Source: Paludibacteraceae bacterium (GTDB lineage: Bacteria > Bacteroidota > Bacteroidia > Bacteroidales > Paludibacteraceae). From it: a stretch of 49,271 bases of DNA. Location: assembly GCA_017551025.1 (NCBI GenBank), contig JAFZNG010000027.1, positions 1 to 49,271 on the forward strand, read 5' to 3'. Below are positions 40,328 through 48,394 of the stretch, piece after piece (within the stretch, counting starts at the first letter, position 1; each line of letters begins with the position of its first letter). The notes below the pieces were generated by a model. It saw only the letters and a list, made by a program, of their open reading frames with translations. It had not been told where the DNA came from and made no database searches. The translations under genes were made by a program, and so were the position numbers.

Positions 40328-42133
40328 TTAGAACTTATAGCCGGCACCAATCAGGAACTGGATACCCTGTGTCTGGTAGCCGTAATAGAGTTCGTTATGG
40401 CGATGGATGATATTATCCAACTGAAGGAATACTTCCAGGTTGGGTATCTCGCGTGCACCTCGCTTGACCGTACGTTTGCCTACCGCCATCTCGTATTTGC
40501 ATCCCAGCCCTATTTCGATGAGGGGACTGAGTGTATGGGTCTGTCCGTCGCTGGCCATGGCAAGACGCGAACCTACAAAGCGGTTGTCCGAGTAGAGCGA
40601 CCAATGGCTGTCGATACGTCCGTCGATACGCAGACCGGCTGCCCACTTGGCGCGGTCATAGACCGTAGCACTGTCGAGTACGGTAGCGGCATTGGTGTAA
40701 GTGTAGGCGGGTGCCTCATGGCCGAAGGATTGCCACATAAAGTAATCACCCCAAGCCTTGATATGCACGATATCGCGATAATGGTAGTCAACGAGTCCTC
40801 CTACCTTACCACAACCGTAGTCCGAGTAGGCATAACTGAAGATACCGGCATTAAGGGCTGTACTGTATTGCTTGCCGGTTGCAGCTCCGTCAGCGGTGGT
40901 GGCGATGAGCGTGGTCTGGTTTTTCTGGAGCGCATAGCCTCCGTGGAGTTCGATGAGCAGACCGCTGAGCGGCGAGATATGCAAGCCCAGTTCAGCATCT
41001 ATCGGCGTATAGGCGGCTACGTGATCGGACGTTATACCGTCGTGGATAAGGCGATAACGATTGCTCTCCATGTATTCTTGCAGACTACCTCTGCCGAAAC
41101 GGCCTTGCGCCGATGCATAGAGGGTCAACCATTGCTTAGCCACCTGTGCTTCGAGCGTGACGTTTGGCGAGGGAGCAAAACTGATCTGCTGGTTGCCAGA
41201 GAGTAGTTGTCCACGACCGATATTCATATCCAGGTTCACACCGGCATGCAGGTTGATGCGCTGGCCTTGGTACTCGTAGTAAGGCTCCAGACGGATGGCA
41301 TGACGTGCATTGTAGTCGGTGGCGGGAATCACGGCCGCCAGTCCGCGCAGTTGTAGGATGTTGTTCTGTACCGTCAGGTGGGCTCCTACGTGATGCGCCT
41401 CCGTACGCCAGTCGAGCATACCGGTGGTGCGGATCTGGTGCTCGGCTACGGTACCTATCTTAGCAAACAGCGCATAGCCGGTCTGCAGTTGGTATTTCAA
41501 GTCGGCCTTGCTCTTATTGGAACGAATACCTACAAAAGCCTCGGCGGTCCATAGTGCGGTCTTGTCTTCGGCCGTAAGCGGGATACTACGATCATATTGA
41601 TCGCCCAGGGTGTAGTTGAATATACGACCGAACTTATGGTAGTATATATTGCCACCGCTGACGCCGAAATAGAGATCTGTATTGGCAAAGCGATGAGTGA
41701 AGTCGAGTCCGATCTTGGTCCGACTCAGCGCACGCAGTCCCCACTCAGCACGATGATGGGCATATACATCCAGCAAGGAGTTCTTCTGGTCATCCTTGGT
41801 GTATTCCAGATCGAGCAGGGTGCCCGTATGTCCGAATCCCGCACGGATATAGCCGTTTTGCTGTCCGCTGGTGCGGAACGACTGGCGCGGCGTAGCCATA
41901 GGTGTTACGTTATGGTCGGGCGACAGGATAGGCGTATAGTCGGAGTAGCGCACCTCAACAGGCGTCATGCTTTCTTCTACCTGTTCCGGCTGAACCTGTA
42001 TCTTCTGCGCCTCCTGGATAGTAGGTTGATAGTCGCGTTCTACGGTGATGGTACGAGTATAGGTGCTGTCTTGTGCTGCGAAGGCCATGCTGCCTGCGAG
42101 TACGATGGATAGTATCGTTAGTATGCGTCTCAT
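40328..42133 (-). CDS. Outer-membrane beta-barrel-like protein
   Basis: A 601-residue exported protein with a signal peptide (cut near AFA-AQD). After an N-terminal periplasmic stretch (TITVERDYQPTIQEAQKI) it consists of many alternating strands, such as GYIRAGFGHTGTLLDLEYT and the C-terminal IQFLIGAGYKF with final Phe. This suggests an outer-membrane barrel of some 16 or more strands. I do not see a TonB plug domain. It lies 4 bp downstream of the TPR protein gene, so the two probably work together in the envelope. The exact role is unknown. Confidence 0.75.
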   Translation of the reverse strand: MRRILTILSIVLAGSMAFAAQDSTYTRTITVERDYQPTIQEAQKIQVQPEQVEESMTPVEVRYSDYTPILSPDHNVTPMATPRQSFRTSGQQNGYIRAGFGHTGTLLDLEYTKDDQKNSLLDVYAHHRAEWGLRALSRTKIGLDFTHRFANTDLYFGVSGGNIYYHKFGRIFNYTLGDQYDRSIPLTAEDKTALWTAEAFVGIRSNKSKADLKYQLQTGYALFAKIGTVAEHQIRTTGMLDWRTEAHHVGAHLTVQNNILQLRGLAAVIPATDYNARHAIRLEPYYEYQGQRINLHAGVNLDMNIGRGQLLSGNQQISFAPSPNVTLEAQVAKQWLTLYASAQGRFGRGSLQEYMESNRYRLIHDGITSDHVAAYTPIDAELGLHISPLSGLLIELHGGYALQKNQTTLIATTADGAATGKQYSTALNAGIFSYAYSDYGCGKVGGLVDYHYRDIVHIKAWGDYFMWQSFGHEAPAYTYTNAATVLDSATVYDRAKWAAGLRIDGRIDSHWSLYSDNRFVGSRLAMASDGQTHTLSPLIEIGLGCKYEMAVGKRTVKRGAREIPNLEVFLQLDNIIHRHNELYYGYQTQGIQFLIGAGYKF

Positions 42134-42137
42134 AATA

Positions 42138-45137
42138 TCAATCCTCCTCTTCTTCTGTAGTGGTTTGCGTTTGGTTGAGTGCTTCCAGGCGGTTAGCTAC
42201 AAGGGTGCGGATATCGTCCTCACCGCTATAGTTGGCCTGGATGGAGAGCAGGTACTGCTGTGCCTGGAAATCATCTCCCTGGGCTCGGCTGATATCCGCG
42301 AGCAGGATGATGGCGCGTGCCAACCAGTACTGCTGGGTGGTGTTCATCTCCGTGAAGGAGAAGACTTCCTGTTCGGCCTGCTCCAGTTCGCCGTTGTTGA
42401 AGTATGCCTGTGCCAGTTGGTATTTGGCCTCCGCACCGACTGCGGTACGTACCTCGCGGCTCAGTTCCTGGAGGTCGGGCATGGCTTCAGTCCATTTGTG
42501 CTGGGCAAGATAAGCCTTGGCGCGGTTGTAGCGGGCTTCCTGACGCAGCGAAGCCGTAGCTTGCTCTTCCAGGATCTGGGTGGCGATGGTCACCGTACCC
42601 GGGTAGTCGTTGGTATTGTAGCAGCACCGCAGTACACCAAGTTTGGCTACGGCCGTGTTCTCACGTGTTGTGGCCAGCGAGAGCAACTGCTCGAAATAGT
42701 GCTTGGCTTTGGCGTAGTCCTTGCTGTCGTAACTGATTTCGGCGGCGCGGATACAAGCCTCCTCGATATATGCGTTACCGGCCATCTGGGTCAGTTCTTC
42801 GTAGAAGGGCAACGCCTGCTCGTAGTCCTCGAGATGATACAGACAATCGGCGGCGGAGTAAGTGGCTATCGTGTAGTAACGACTACCGACACCATAGTGC
42901 TGACGGTAGGTAGTCATAGCTGCAGCGGCCTCGCGATAGCGAGCCTGCATGTACAGCAATTCAGCGGCCGCATAGGTCAGCGAGTCGTCTTTGGTAACCA
43001 CCTTCATCGACTTGAGCGACTTGGTATAGCGCACGTATTCCGATACGCGGTTGGTCTCTACGTATAGGGCTTCCAGTCCGCTAAGAGCGGTATAGGCCTC
43101 GTCGGTAGAGGGATAGTTGCTGATAGTATATTTATAGGCCTTGATAGCCTCCTCGGTCTTGCCCAGGTTGCGATATAGCATAGCGCGCTCCAGTGCCGAC
43201 TTGGCACCGAACTTAGGATTGCGTCCGTACTGCGAGAGCAACTGGTCGTAGGTCTTGATGGCCTCGTCCTCGCGCTGCAACTCGATGAGCGTACGGGCTT
43301 TCTCGTATAGGGCTTGTACCACGAAATCCGATTTCGGATACTTCGTGACCACCGTATTCATGTCTTCGAGTTTCTCGTTGTAACGGTGGAGCAGACCGAA
43401 GGCGTAGCCGCGTTGGTAGGTGGCGTAGTCGGCTCCGGTCACGTTGCTTGATGTCTTGCTCTGCTCTACCACGCGACCGTAGTAGGTATTGGCCTGCTCA
43501 TACTGGCGGGCGTTGAAGTAGCAGTCTCCGATACGATTGAGCGCGTCGGTATAGGTGCGGTCCTGCTGATTGACGAGACCGATGTATTTGATAAACTGTT
43601 CCCGCGCTGCCGGATAGTTCTTCTGGGCAAAACGAGCATAGGCGGCCAGGTAGATGGATGGCAGCCGGTTGGCCGATTGCTGGTAGTCCGGGCGGCGGCT
43701 GAAGGTCTCCAGGTCGTTGATACAAGCCTCGAAGTCGCGCAGACGATAGGCGGCTTCGGCACGCCAATAGAGGGCTTCGGTCACGTATTTGCCGGACTCG
43801 GCCTGATGGTCGATGACCTCGGTCATCTTAGCCCGCGAATCGGCCATATTACCCTGCAGGAAAGCGTCTACACCCATCTGGTAGCGCAAGAACTGCTCGG
43901 TCTGGCGTATCTCGGGTGTCTGCTGCGGGTTACGCTCCAGCACGTGGAGGGCTTCCTCGCGGTTGTTGGCCTGCATATAGGCGTCGCACTGGAGGCTGTA
44001 GATCCGCTGGGCGTACTTGCTGTCGGGATATTCCTGCAGAAAACCGTCGAAGGCGGCTACGATATCACCCAGAGCGGAGTTGGATTGATACATGGTCAGG
44101 GCATAGTTATAGGCGGCCTCTTCGGTCACGGCGGGCGTGATAGCCAGTTGCTTGGCGGCTTCGAAGTTGAGTTTGGCGGCCGGGATATTCTCCTGACGCA
44201 GATAGATAGCGCCGAGCGTCATGTATGTGCTCTCGGATATCGTGTCGCGCTGCGGTTTGACTTTCTTCAGATACTCGATGGCTTTCTTGGCCTGGTTGGT
44301 CTTATAGTACGTCATACCCAGCAGGTACATGTCGTTACGCTCCAGTTCCAGGGGCTTCTTCGGTTTGTTCTTGCCGTACTCGTCGCCGGAGTTGATGGTG
44401 TTGATCCAGCTCTCGTAGCGCTGTAGGTGGTTGACAGCCTCGGTATATTCGCCGCGCTGGTAGTATATCTCGCCGAGCATGCGATGGAGCTCGGCATTGT
44501 TACTGTTATCGGGGTCGGCCGTCAAGAGGGCATTGGCACGCGAGAGCACTTCGTCGTAGTTCTTGCGTGCGTAATACATCTGTACCATATAGTACGGAGC
44601 CGTTTGCCGGCAGACGGGTTCTTTCTCTACCTGTCGGAAGAGGGGCATCGCCTTGTCGTAGTTGCCCTGGCGGTACTCGCAATAGGCAGCATAGTAAGTG
44701 GCCTGGGTACGGTAGGGGTTCTCCGGATCCCGGGAAGAGAGCAAGGCTTGGAATTGCTCCTTGGCCTTGGCGAACTGCTCGTTATGCACGTAGCAGTATC
44801 CCAAGTAGTAGCAGTAGTCCAGGTAATGAGGACGCGTGAGCAGTTTTGGTTTCTGGATCTTCTGCAGTTCCTTGAGCGGACGGCTGAAGTCCTCTTTCTT
44901 GTTCTGCTCCACCTGAATGATGGCATACATCAGTTGTACCTCTTCTAGATACGTGCTATAGGGGTAGGCTTTCTGATATGCCCGTAGGTCGATGGGCAGG
45001 TTTTTGTCGTCTTTTACGCGCTTGTCATAGCGCTCGGAGAGTCGCAAATAATCGCGCTCCATAGGTAATTGTTGCGCCGACAGGTTGATGCCGGTGAGCA
45101 GCAACAATCCAAACAGAATAATACGTAGTTGTTTCAT
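42138..45137 (-). CDS. Long periplasmic tetratricopeptide repeat protein
   Basis: The ATG at 45137, one base after the upstream stop, gives a signal peptide (MKQLRIILFGLLLLTGINLSA). The 999-residue product is almost wholly TPR-like helical repeats, e.g. YYLGYCYVHNEQFAKAKEQF and YRQGNYDKAMPLFRQ, through to about residue 970, with a short acidic tail (TTEEEED). It should be a periplasmic scaffold, and the tight link with the barrel gene downstream suggests partnership in envelope assembly, transport or polymer export. No enzyme domain is visible. Confidence 0.85.
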   Translation of the reverse strand: MKQLRIILFGLLLLTGINLSAQQLPMERDYLRLSERYDKRVKDDKNLPIDLRAYQKAYPYSTYLEEVQLMYAIIQVEQNKKEDFSRPLKELQKIQKPKLLTRPHYLDYCYYLGYCYVHNEQFAKAKEQFQALLSSRDPENPYRTQATYYAAYCEYRQGNYDKAMPLFRQVEKEPVCRQTAPYYMVQMYYARKNYDEVLSRANALLTADPDNSNNAELHRMLGEIYYQRGEYTEAVNHLQRYESWINTINSGDEYGKNKPKKPLELERNDMYLLGMTYYKTNQAKKAIEYLKKVKPQRDTISESTYMTLGAIYLRQENIPAAKLNFEAAKQLAITPAVTEEAAYNYALTMYQSNSALGDIVAAFDGFLQEYPDSKYAQRIYSLQCDAYMQANNREEALHVLERNPQQTPEIRQTEQFLRYQMGVDAFLQGNMADSRAKMTEVIDHQAESGKYVTEALYWRAEAAYRLRDFEACINDLETFSRRPDYQQSANRLPSIYLAAYARFAQKNYPAAREQFIKYIGLVNQQDRTYTDALNRIGDCYFNARQYEQANTYYGRVVEQSKTSSNVTGADYATYQRGYAFGLLHRYNEKLEDMNTVVTKYPKSDFVVQALYEKARTLIELQREDEAIKTYDQLLSQYGRNPKFGAKSALERAMLYRNLGKTEEAIKAYKYTISNYPSTDEAYTALSGLEALYVETNRVSEYVRYTKSLKSMKVVTKDDSLTYAAAELLYMQARYREAAAAMTTYRQHYGVGSRYYTIATYSAADCLYHLEDYEQALPFYEELTQMAGNAYIEEACIRAAEISYDSKDYAKAKHYFEQLLSLATTRENTAVAKLGVLRCCYNTNDYPGTVTIATQILEEQATASLRQEARYNRAKAYLAQHKWTEAMPDLQELSREVRTAVGAEAKYQLAQAYFNNGELEQAEQEVFSFTEMNTTQQYWLARAIILLADISRAQGDDFQAQQYLLSIQANYSGEDDIRTLVANRLEALNQTQTTTEEEED

Positions 45138-45138
45138 A

Positions 45139-46566
45139 TTAGAATCCGCAATACACAAGTTTTAGGGTCAGACCGCTCTGAGCGGAGCGAATCTTGGTAG
45201 CAGATAATGCCTGGGCTTCGCGTACGGAGGAGATGACCGTAGTAGACGAACTGGTTGTCGTTGTTGTGACGTCCACAGGAAGCATGCGTAGTTGGAGTTG
45301 TTCGGGTACGCTATCCTGACGCAGTTCGCGCGTGAGCAGCGATGCCAGGTCGTAACTATAGTAGTAGATCGCATTGCCGGCCGAGTCGGTTCCCTGGGTC
45401 AGCGAGGCTACGATGGCGCAGGTATCGGAAGGCATTTCTTTGCCTCCCAGTACGCGTTCGGCTGCCGTTTCCTTGACCAGCAACATATACGGAGCGGGTT
45501 GCAGCCAGTCGTTGCGAGTCAATTCGCTACTCGAACCGGAGAAGACGTTGAGCACATCTACACGCAGTTCGGCCAGGTTGACGTACGGACGCTTGACGAG
45601 TGTATCGCCCGAGGCCAGTACGCTCTCGGCCAGGTTGTGGATCATCGAGCGTTGCATCTTCTTGACGGGCAGTGAAACACGCGTGAAGATACCCGCAGGA
45701 CCGATGATGTAGTTATATTGTGCCGAGTCCTTGACGAGTTTGTTGAGCAACTGGGATTTGTCCATATACTGCAAGTGGTTAACCGAACGCACTTCGGAGT
45801 TGGCGTAGAAGACCTTCATGTCGTTGACGGTGGTGTCACGACCGGCCTTATCGTACGAGAAGTGGTAGTACACGCCCATGGCAACGTCTTTGATATTAAG
45901 CATGGTGCTACTACCGAAATCGGTTTCGATCATCAGTCCCTTGAACTGTCGGTTGAAGTCCTCTTGGGTGGTGAACGACCGAATCGCGGCGAAGCGATGG
46001 AAGAAAGCGGAGGACGAGTCGGTCATCATGCGCACCATCGGTACGTACGTACCATCGGATGCCTGCACCGAGTCGCGCTTCTCCGAGGCTACGATGATGC
46101 GGCGGTTGCGCAGGATACTCTTGGTGCGTGAGCAGTACTGCGATACGTCGATATCCGTTGTGTACTGCTTGGCATAACTGAGCGAGAGGCCGTCCATCTC
46201 ATAGACATTGATGGAGAGCGGTGCATGTCCGTCACCTGTCCAGGTAGTATAGTAGAAGAAAAGTGATATCGAGTCGATGACGGCATTGCTCGGATAGGAA
46301 TAGCCTTCCGGGCAGGTCAACTGAGTAAGTATCTCGGCGCGGAGCGTACCGTAATCGGTCTCTATCTCGCCTAGTAAGGCAGAGTCGGGCAGCGAGACGA
46401 TAGCGGAACTGCTATCGATACTACTGGTGATCTCAAACGTATCGGCAATAACGATGATACTGTCTGCCGAGTCAAGGATTCCGCTTCCCGTGTGCGTCAC
46501 ATCATCCTTGCAACCTACCATCAGTAGGGCAAGGGCGAATAGTATAAATAGGTGTTTATGCTTCAT
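45139..46566 (-). CDS. DUF4270 lipoprotein
   Basis: The 475-residue product starts with a lipoprotein signal (LLMVGCKDD) and has the DUF4270 layout: an early TGSGILDSADSIIVIADTF, then beta-rich domains. This family is widespread in Bacteroidota and often lies beside the starch synthase half gene and panC, as here. Its function is not known to me; it is probably exposed in the outer membrane. The start overlaps the upstream gene by 11 bp, so they are coupled. Confidence 0.87.
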   Translation of the reverse strand: MKHKHLFILFALALLMVGCKDDVTHTGSGILDSADSIIVIADTFEITSSIDSSSAIVSLPDSALLGEIETDYGTLRAEILTQLTCPEGYSYPSNAVIDSISLFFYYTTWTGDGHAPLSINVYEMDGLSLSYAKQYTTDIDVSQYCSRTKSILRNRRIIVASEKRDSVQASDGTYVPMVRMMTDSSSAFFHRFAAIRSFTTQEDFNRQFKGLMIETDFGSSTMLNIKDVAMGVYYHFSYDKAGRDTTVNDMKVFYANSEVRSVNHLQYMDKSQLLNKLVKDSAQYNYIIGPAGIFTRVSLPVKKMQRSMIHNLAESVLASGDTLVKRPYVNLAELRVDVLNVFSGSSSELTRNDWLQPAPYMLLVKETAAERVLGGKEMPSDTCAIVASLTQGTDSAGNAIYYYSYDLASLLTRELRQDSVPEQLQLRMLPVDVTTTTTSSSTTVISSVREAQALSATKIRSAQSGLTLKLVYCGF

Positions 46567-47389
46567 TATCCGTGTCTATCAGACCATTGTAGAACTCCAG
46601 GTAACGCTCTACGTTGCCAAAGTCTGTGTATTCGAGTATGGGTTTGTTTTTAGTGATGGCATAGTTCTGCACGCGCTGGTTCACCTTCTCGGAGGCAAAG
46701 ACGATAGCGTCGGAGTAGTCGATAGCCAGTCGCATCAGTTCCTCGTATCCCACCGGGAAACCGGCGATGCTGCGTACATCGTTCGACGTAATACCGTCGT
46801 GAGCACACAGCTTATCGGCAAACTTGGTGCTGAACGGAGTCTTGTATTCCTGATCATCAATCACGAGCACCACCTTAGCATCTTTGAAGAACGGCTCGTC
46901 GGCATATACGCGCTTGATGAAGATGGGCGCGAGCGCAGTCATCCAACCCGAACAATGGATCACGTTAGGAGTCCAGTGCTGCTTCTTGACAGTTTCCAGT
47001 ACACCGCGGGCAAAGAAGATACAGCGCTTGTCGTTGTCGGGATACTCTACGCCGTGCTCGTCGGCTATGCCCTTGCGACGGTGAAAGAGGTCATCGTTAT
47101 CGGTGAAGTAGACCTGGATACGGGCCGACTGAATCGACGCTACCTTGATGAGCAGCGGATGATCCGTATCATCTATGATCAGGTTCATACCCGAGAGCCG
47201 GATTACTTCATGCAACTGGTTGCGACGTTCGTTGATATCGCCGAACTTGGGCATAAAGTTGCGCGTCTCGAATCCGCGCGACTGAAACAACTCGGGCAAT
47301 CGACGATTGAGCATGCGTATAGGTGTCTCTTCCGCTAAATAGGGATATATCTCTTGCGAGAGAAATAGGATACGTTTTGGCTCTTTCAT
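46556..47389 (-). CDS. Glycogen/starch synthase N-terminal domain protein
   Basis: A 277-residue protein matching only the N-terminal (GT5) half of glycogen synthase: ILFLSQEIYPYLAEETPIR, FMPKFGDINERRNQL, and VIHCSGWMTALAP near 140. The KTGGL loop that binds ADP-glucose in full enzymes is replaced by EETPI, and the whole C-terminal GT1 half is absent. This short form is usual in Bacteroidota. It may bind a nucleotide sugar or be a regulator; full synthase activity looks unlikely. The -7 box TACCTTTG lies 37 nt upstream. Confidence 0.83.
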   Translation of the reverse strand: MKEPKRILFLSQEIYPYLAEETPIRMLNRRLPELFQSRGFETRNFMPKFGDINERRNQLHEVIRLSGMNLIIDDTDHPLLIKVASIQSARIQVYFTDNDDLFHRRKGIADEHGVEYPDNDKRCIFFARGVLETVKKQHWTPNVIHCSGWMTALAPIFIKRVYADEPFFKDAKVVLVIDDQEYKTPFSTKFADKLCAHDGITSNDVRSIAGFPVGYEELMRLAIDYSDAIVFASEKVNQRVQNYAITKNKPILEYTDFGNVERYLEFYNGLIDTDNEA

Positions 47390-47426
47390 AAGCGTAGTTT
47401 TGATAATTAGTTATACTAAGGCAGTG

Positions 47427-47434
47427 CAAAGGTA
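47427..47434 (-). promoter_or_regulatory. -7 box of the starch synthase half operon
   Basis: The complement reads TACCTTTG. The sequence 20 nt upstream is GTG, not TTG, so the -33 box is weak. It is divergent from the panC promoter; the two -7 boxes are 63 bp apart. Confidence 0.65.
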
Positions 47435-47497
47435 CAAAAAATTTTTGATATTTACACATTTTTTTGAAAAAAATTTTCATTTTCGAGCTTTTTTGTG

Positions 47498-47505
47498 TAA
47501 CTTTG
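47498..47505 (+). promoter_or_regulatory. -7 box of panC
   Basis: TAACTTTG matches TAnnTTTG, and the panC ATG is 31 nt downstream. The sequence at the -33 position is TTT in an A/T-rich stretch. Confidence 0.68.
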
Positions 47506-47536
47506 CACGATTTTTTGAACAAAACTATCCGAAAAT

Positions 47537-48394
47537 ATGCAAATTTTAACAACTAAACAGGCTTTGCAGGCCGCCGTGAGCGAATGTCAGCAGGCGGGCA
47601 AAACCATCGGTCTGGTACCTACTATGGGTGCCCTGCATGAGGGACACGCTACGCTCGTTCGTCGTGCCGTGAAGGAGAATGATGTATGCATTGTCAGCGT
47701 CTTTGTCAATCCTACCCAGTTCAACAATCAGGAGGACCTCAAGAAGTACCCCCGTAACCTCGAGCGCGATGCCGAACTGCTTCGTAGTATCGGTGCGGCA
47801 TATGTCTTTGCCCCGACGCCCGAGGAGATGTACTCCGCCGAGGAGATGAATACTACCTTCCAATTCGACTTTGCCGGATTGGACCAAGTCATGGAAGGTA
47901 AGATGCGTCCCGGCCATTTCAACGGCGTGGTACAGGTGGTGAGCCGTCTGTTCTATCTGACGAAACCTCGTCGCGCTTATTTCGGCGAGAAGGATTTCCA
48001 GCAACTGGCTATTATCCACCACATGGTAGAGCGCTCGTCGATGGCAGGCAGTTTTGGTGACCTGGAGATCGTAGATTGTCCGATCGTACGTGAGACTTCG
48101 GGGCTGGCGCTCAGCAGTCGCAACGAACGCCTCTCGGCTCAGGAACGCGAGACGGCACTGGCTATATCGCGTACGCTCTTCGCTTCGCTCGAGTGGTCAA
48201 AGTCGCAGACGGTCAAAGAAGTGCAACAACGCGTGATAGATACGATCAATGCCGTGCCCGGTCTGGAGGTAGAGTACTACGAGATTGTGGACCAATCCTC
48301 ATTGCTCCCGACCGATAGGTTCGACCACGCTATCGGTTGCGTCACGGTCTATTGCGGTCCCGTCCGCCTCATCGATAATATCAAGTACGCGTGA
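47537..48394 (+). CDS. panC: Pantothenate synthetase
   Basis: A 285-residue enzyme that joins pantoate and beta-alanine using ATP, giving pantothenate for coenzyme A. PTMGALHEGHATLVRRA near 29 has the HIGH-like ATP motif, FGEKDFQQ lies near 150, and LSSRNERLS near 190 is the KMSKS-like loop. The last base pairs overlap the GTG start of the next gene by 4 bp (GTGA). Confidence 0.96.
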   Translation: MQILTTKQALQAAVSECQQAGKTIGLVPTMGALHEGHATLVRRAVKENDVCIVSVFVNPTQFNNQEDLKKYPRNLERDAELLRSIGAAYVFAPTPEEMYSAEEMNTTFQFDFAGLDQVMEGKMRPGHFNGVVQVVSRLFYLTKPRRAYFGEKDFQQLAIIHHMVERSSMAGSFGDLEIVDCPIVRETSGLALSSRNERLSAQERETALAISRTLFASLEWSKSQTVKEVQQRVIDTINAVPGLEVEYYEIVDQSSLLPTDRFDHAIGCVTVYCGPVRLIDNIKYA

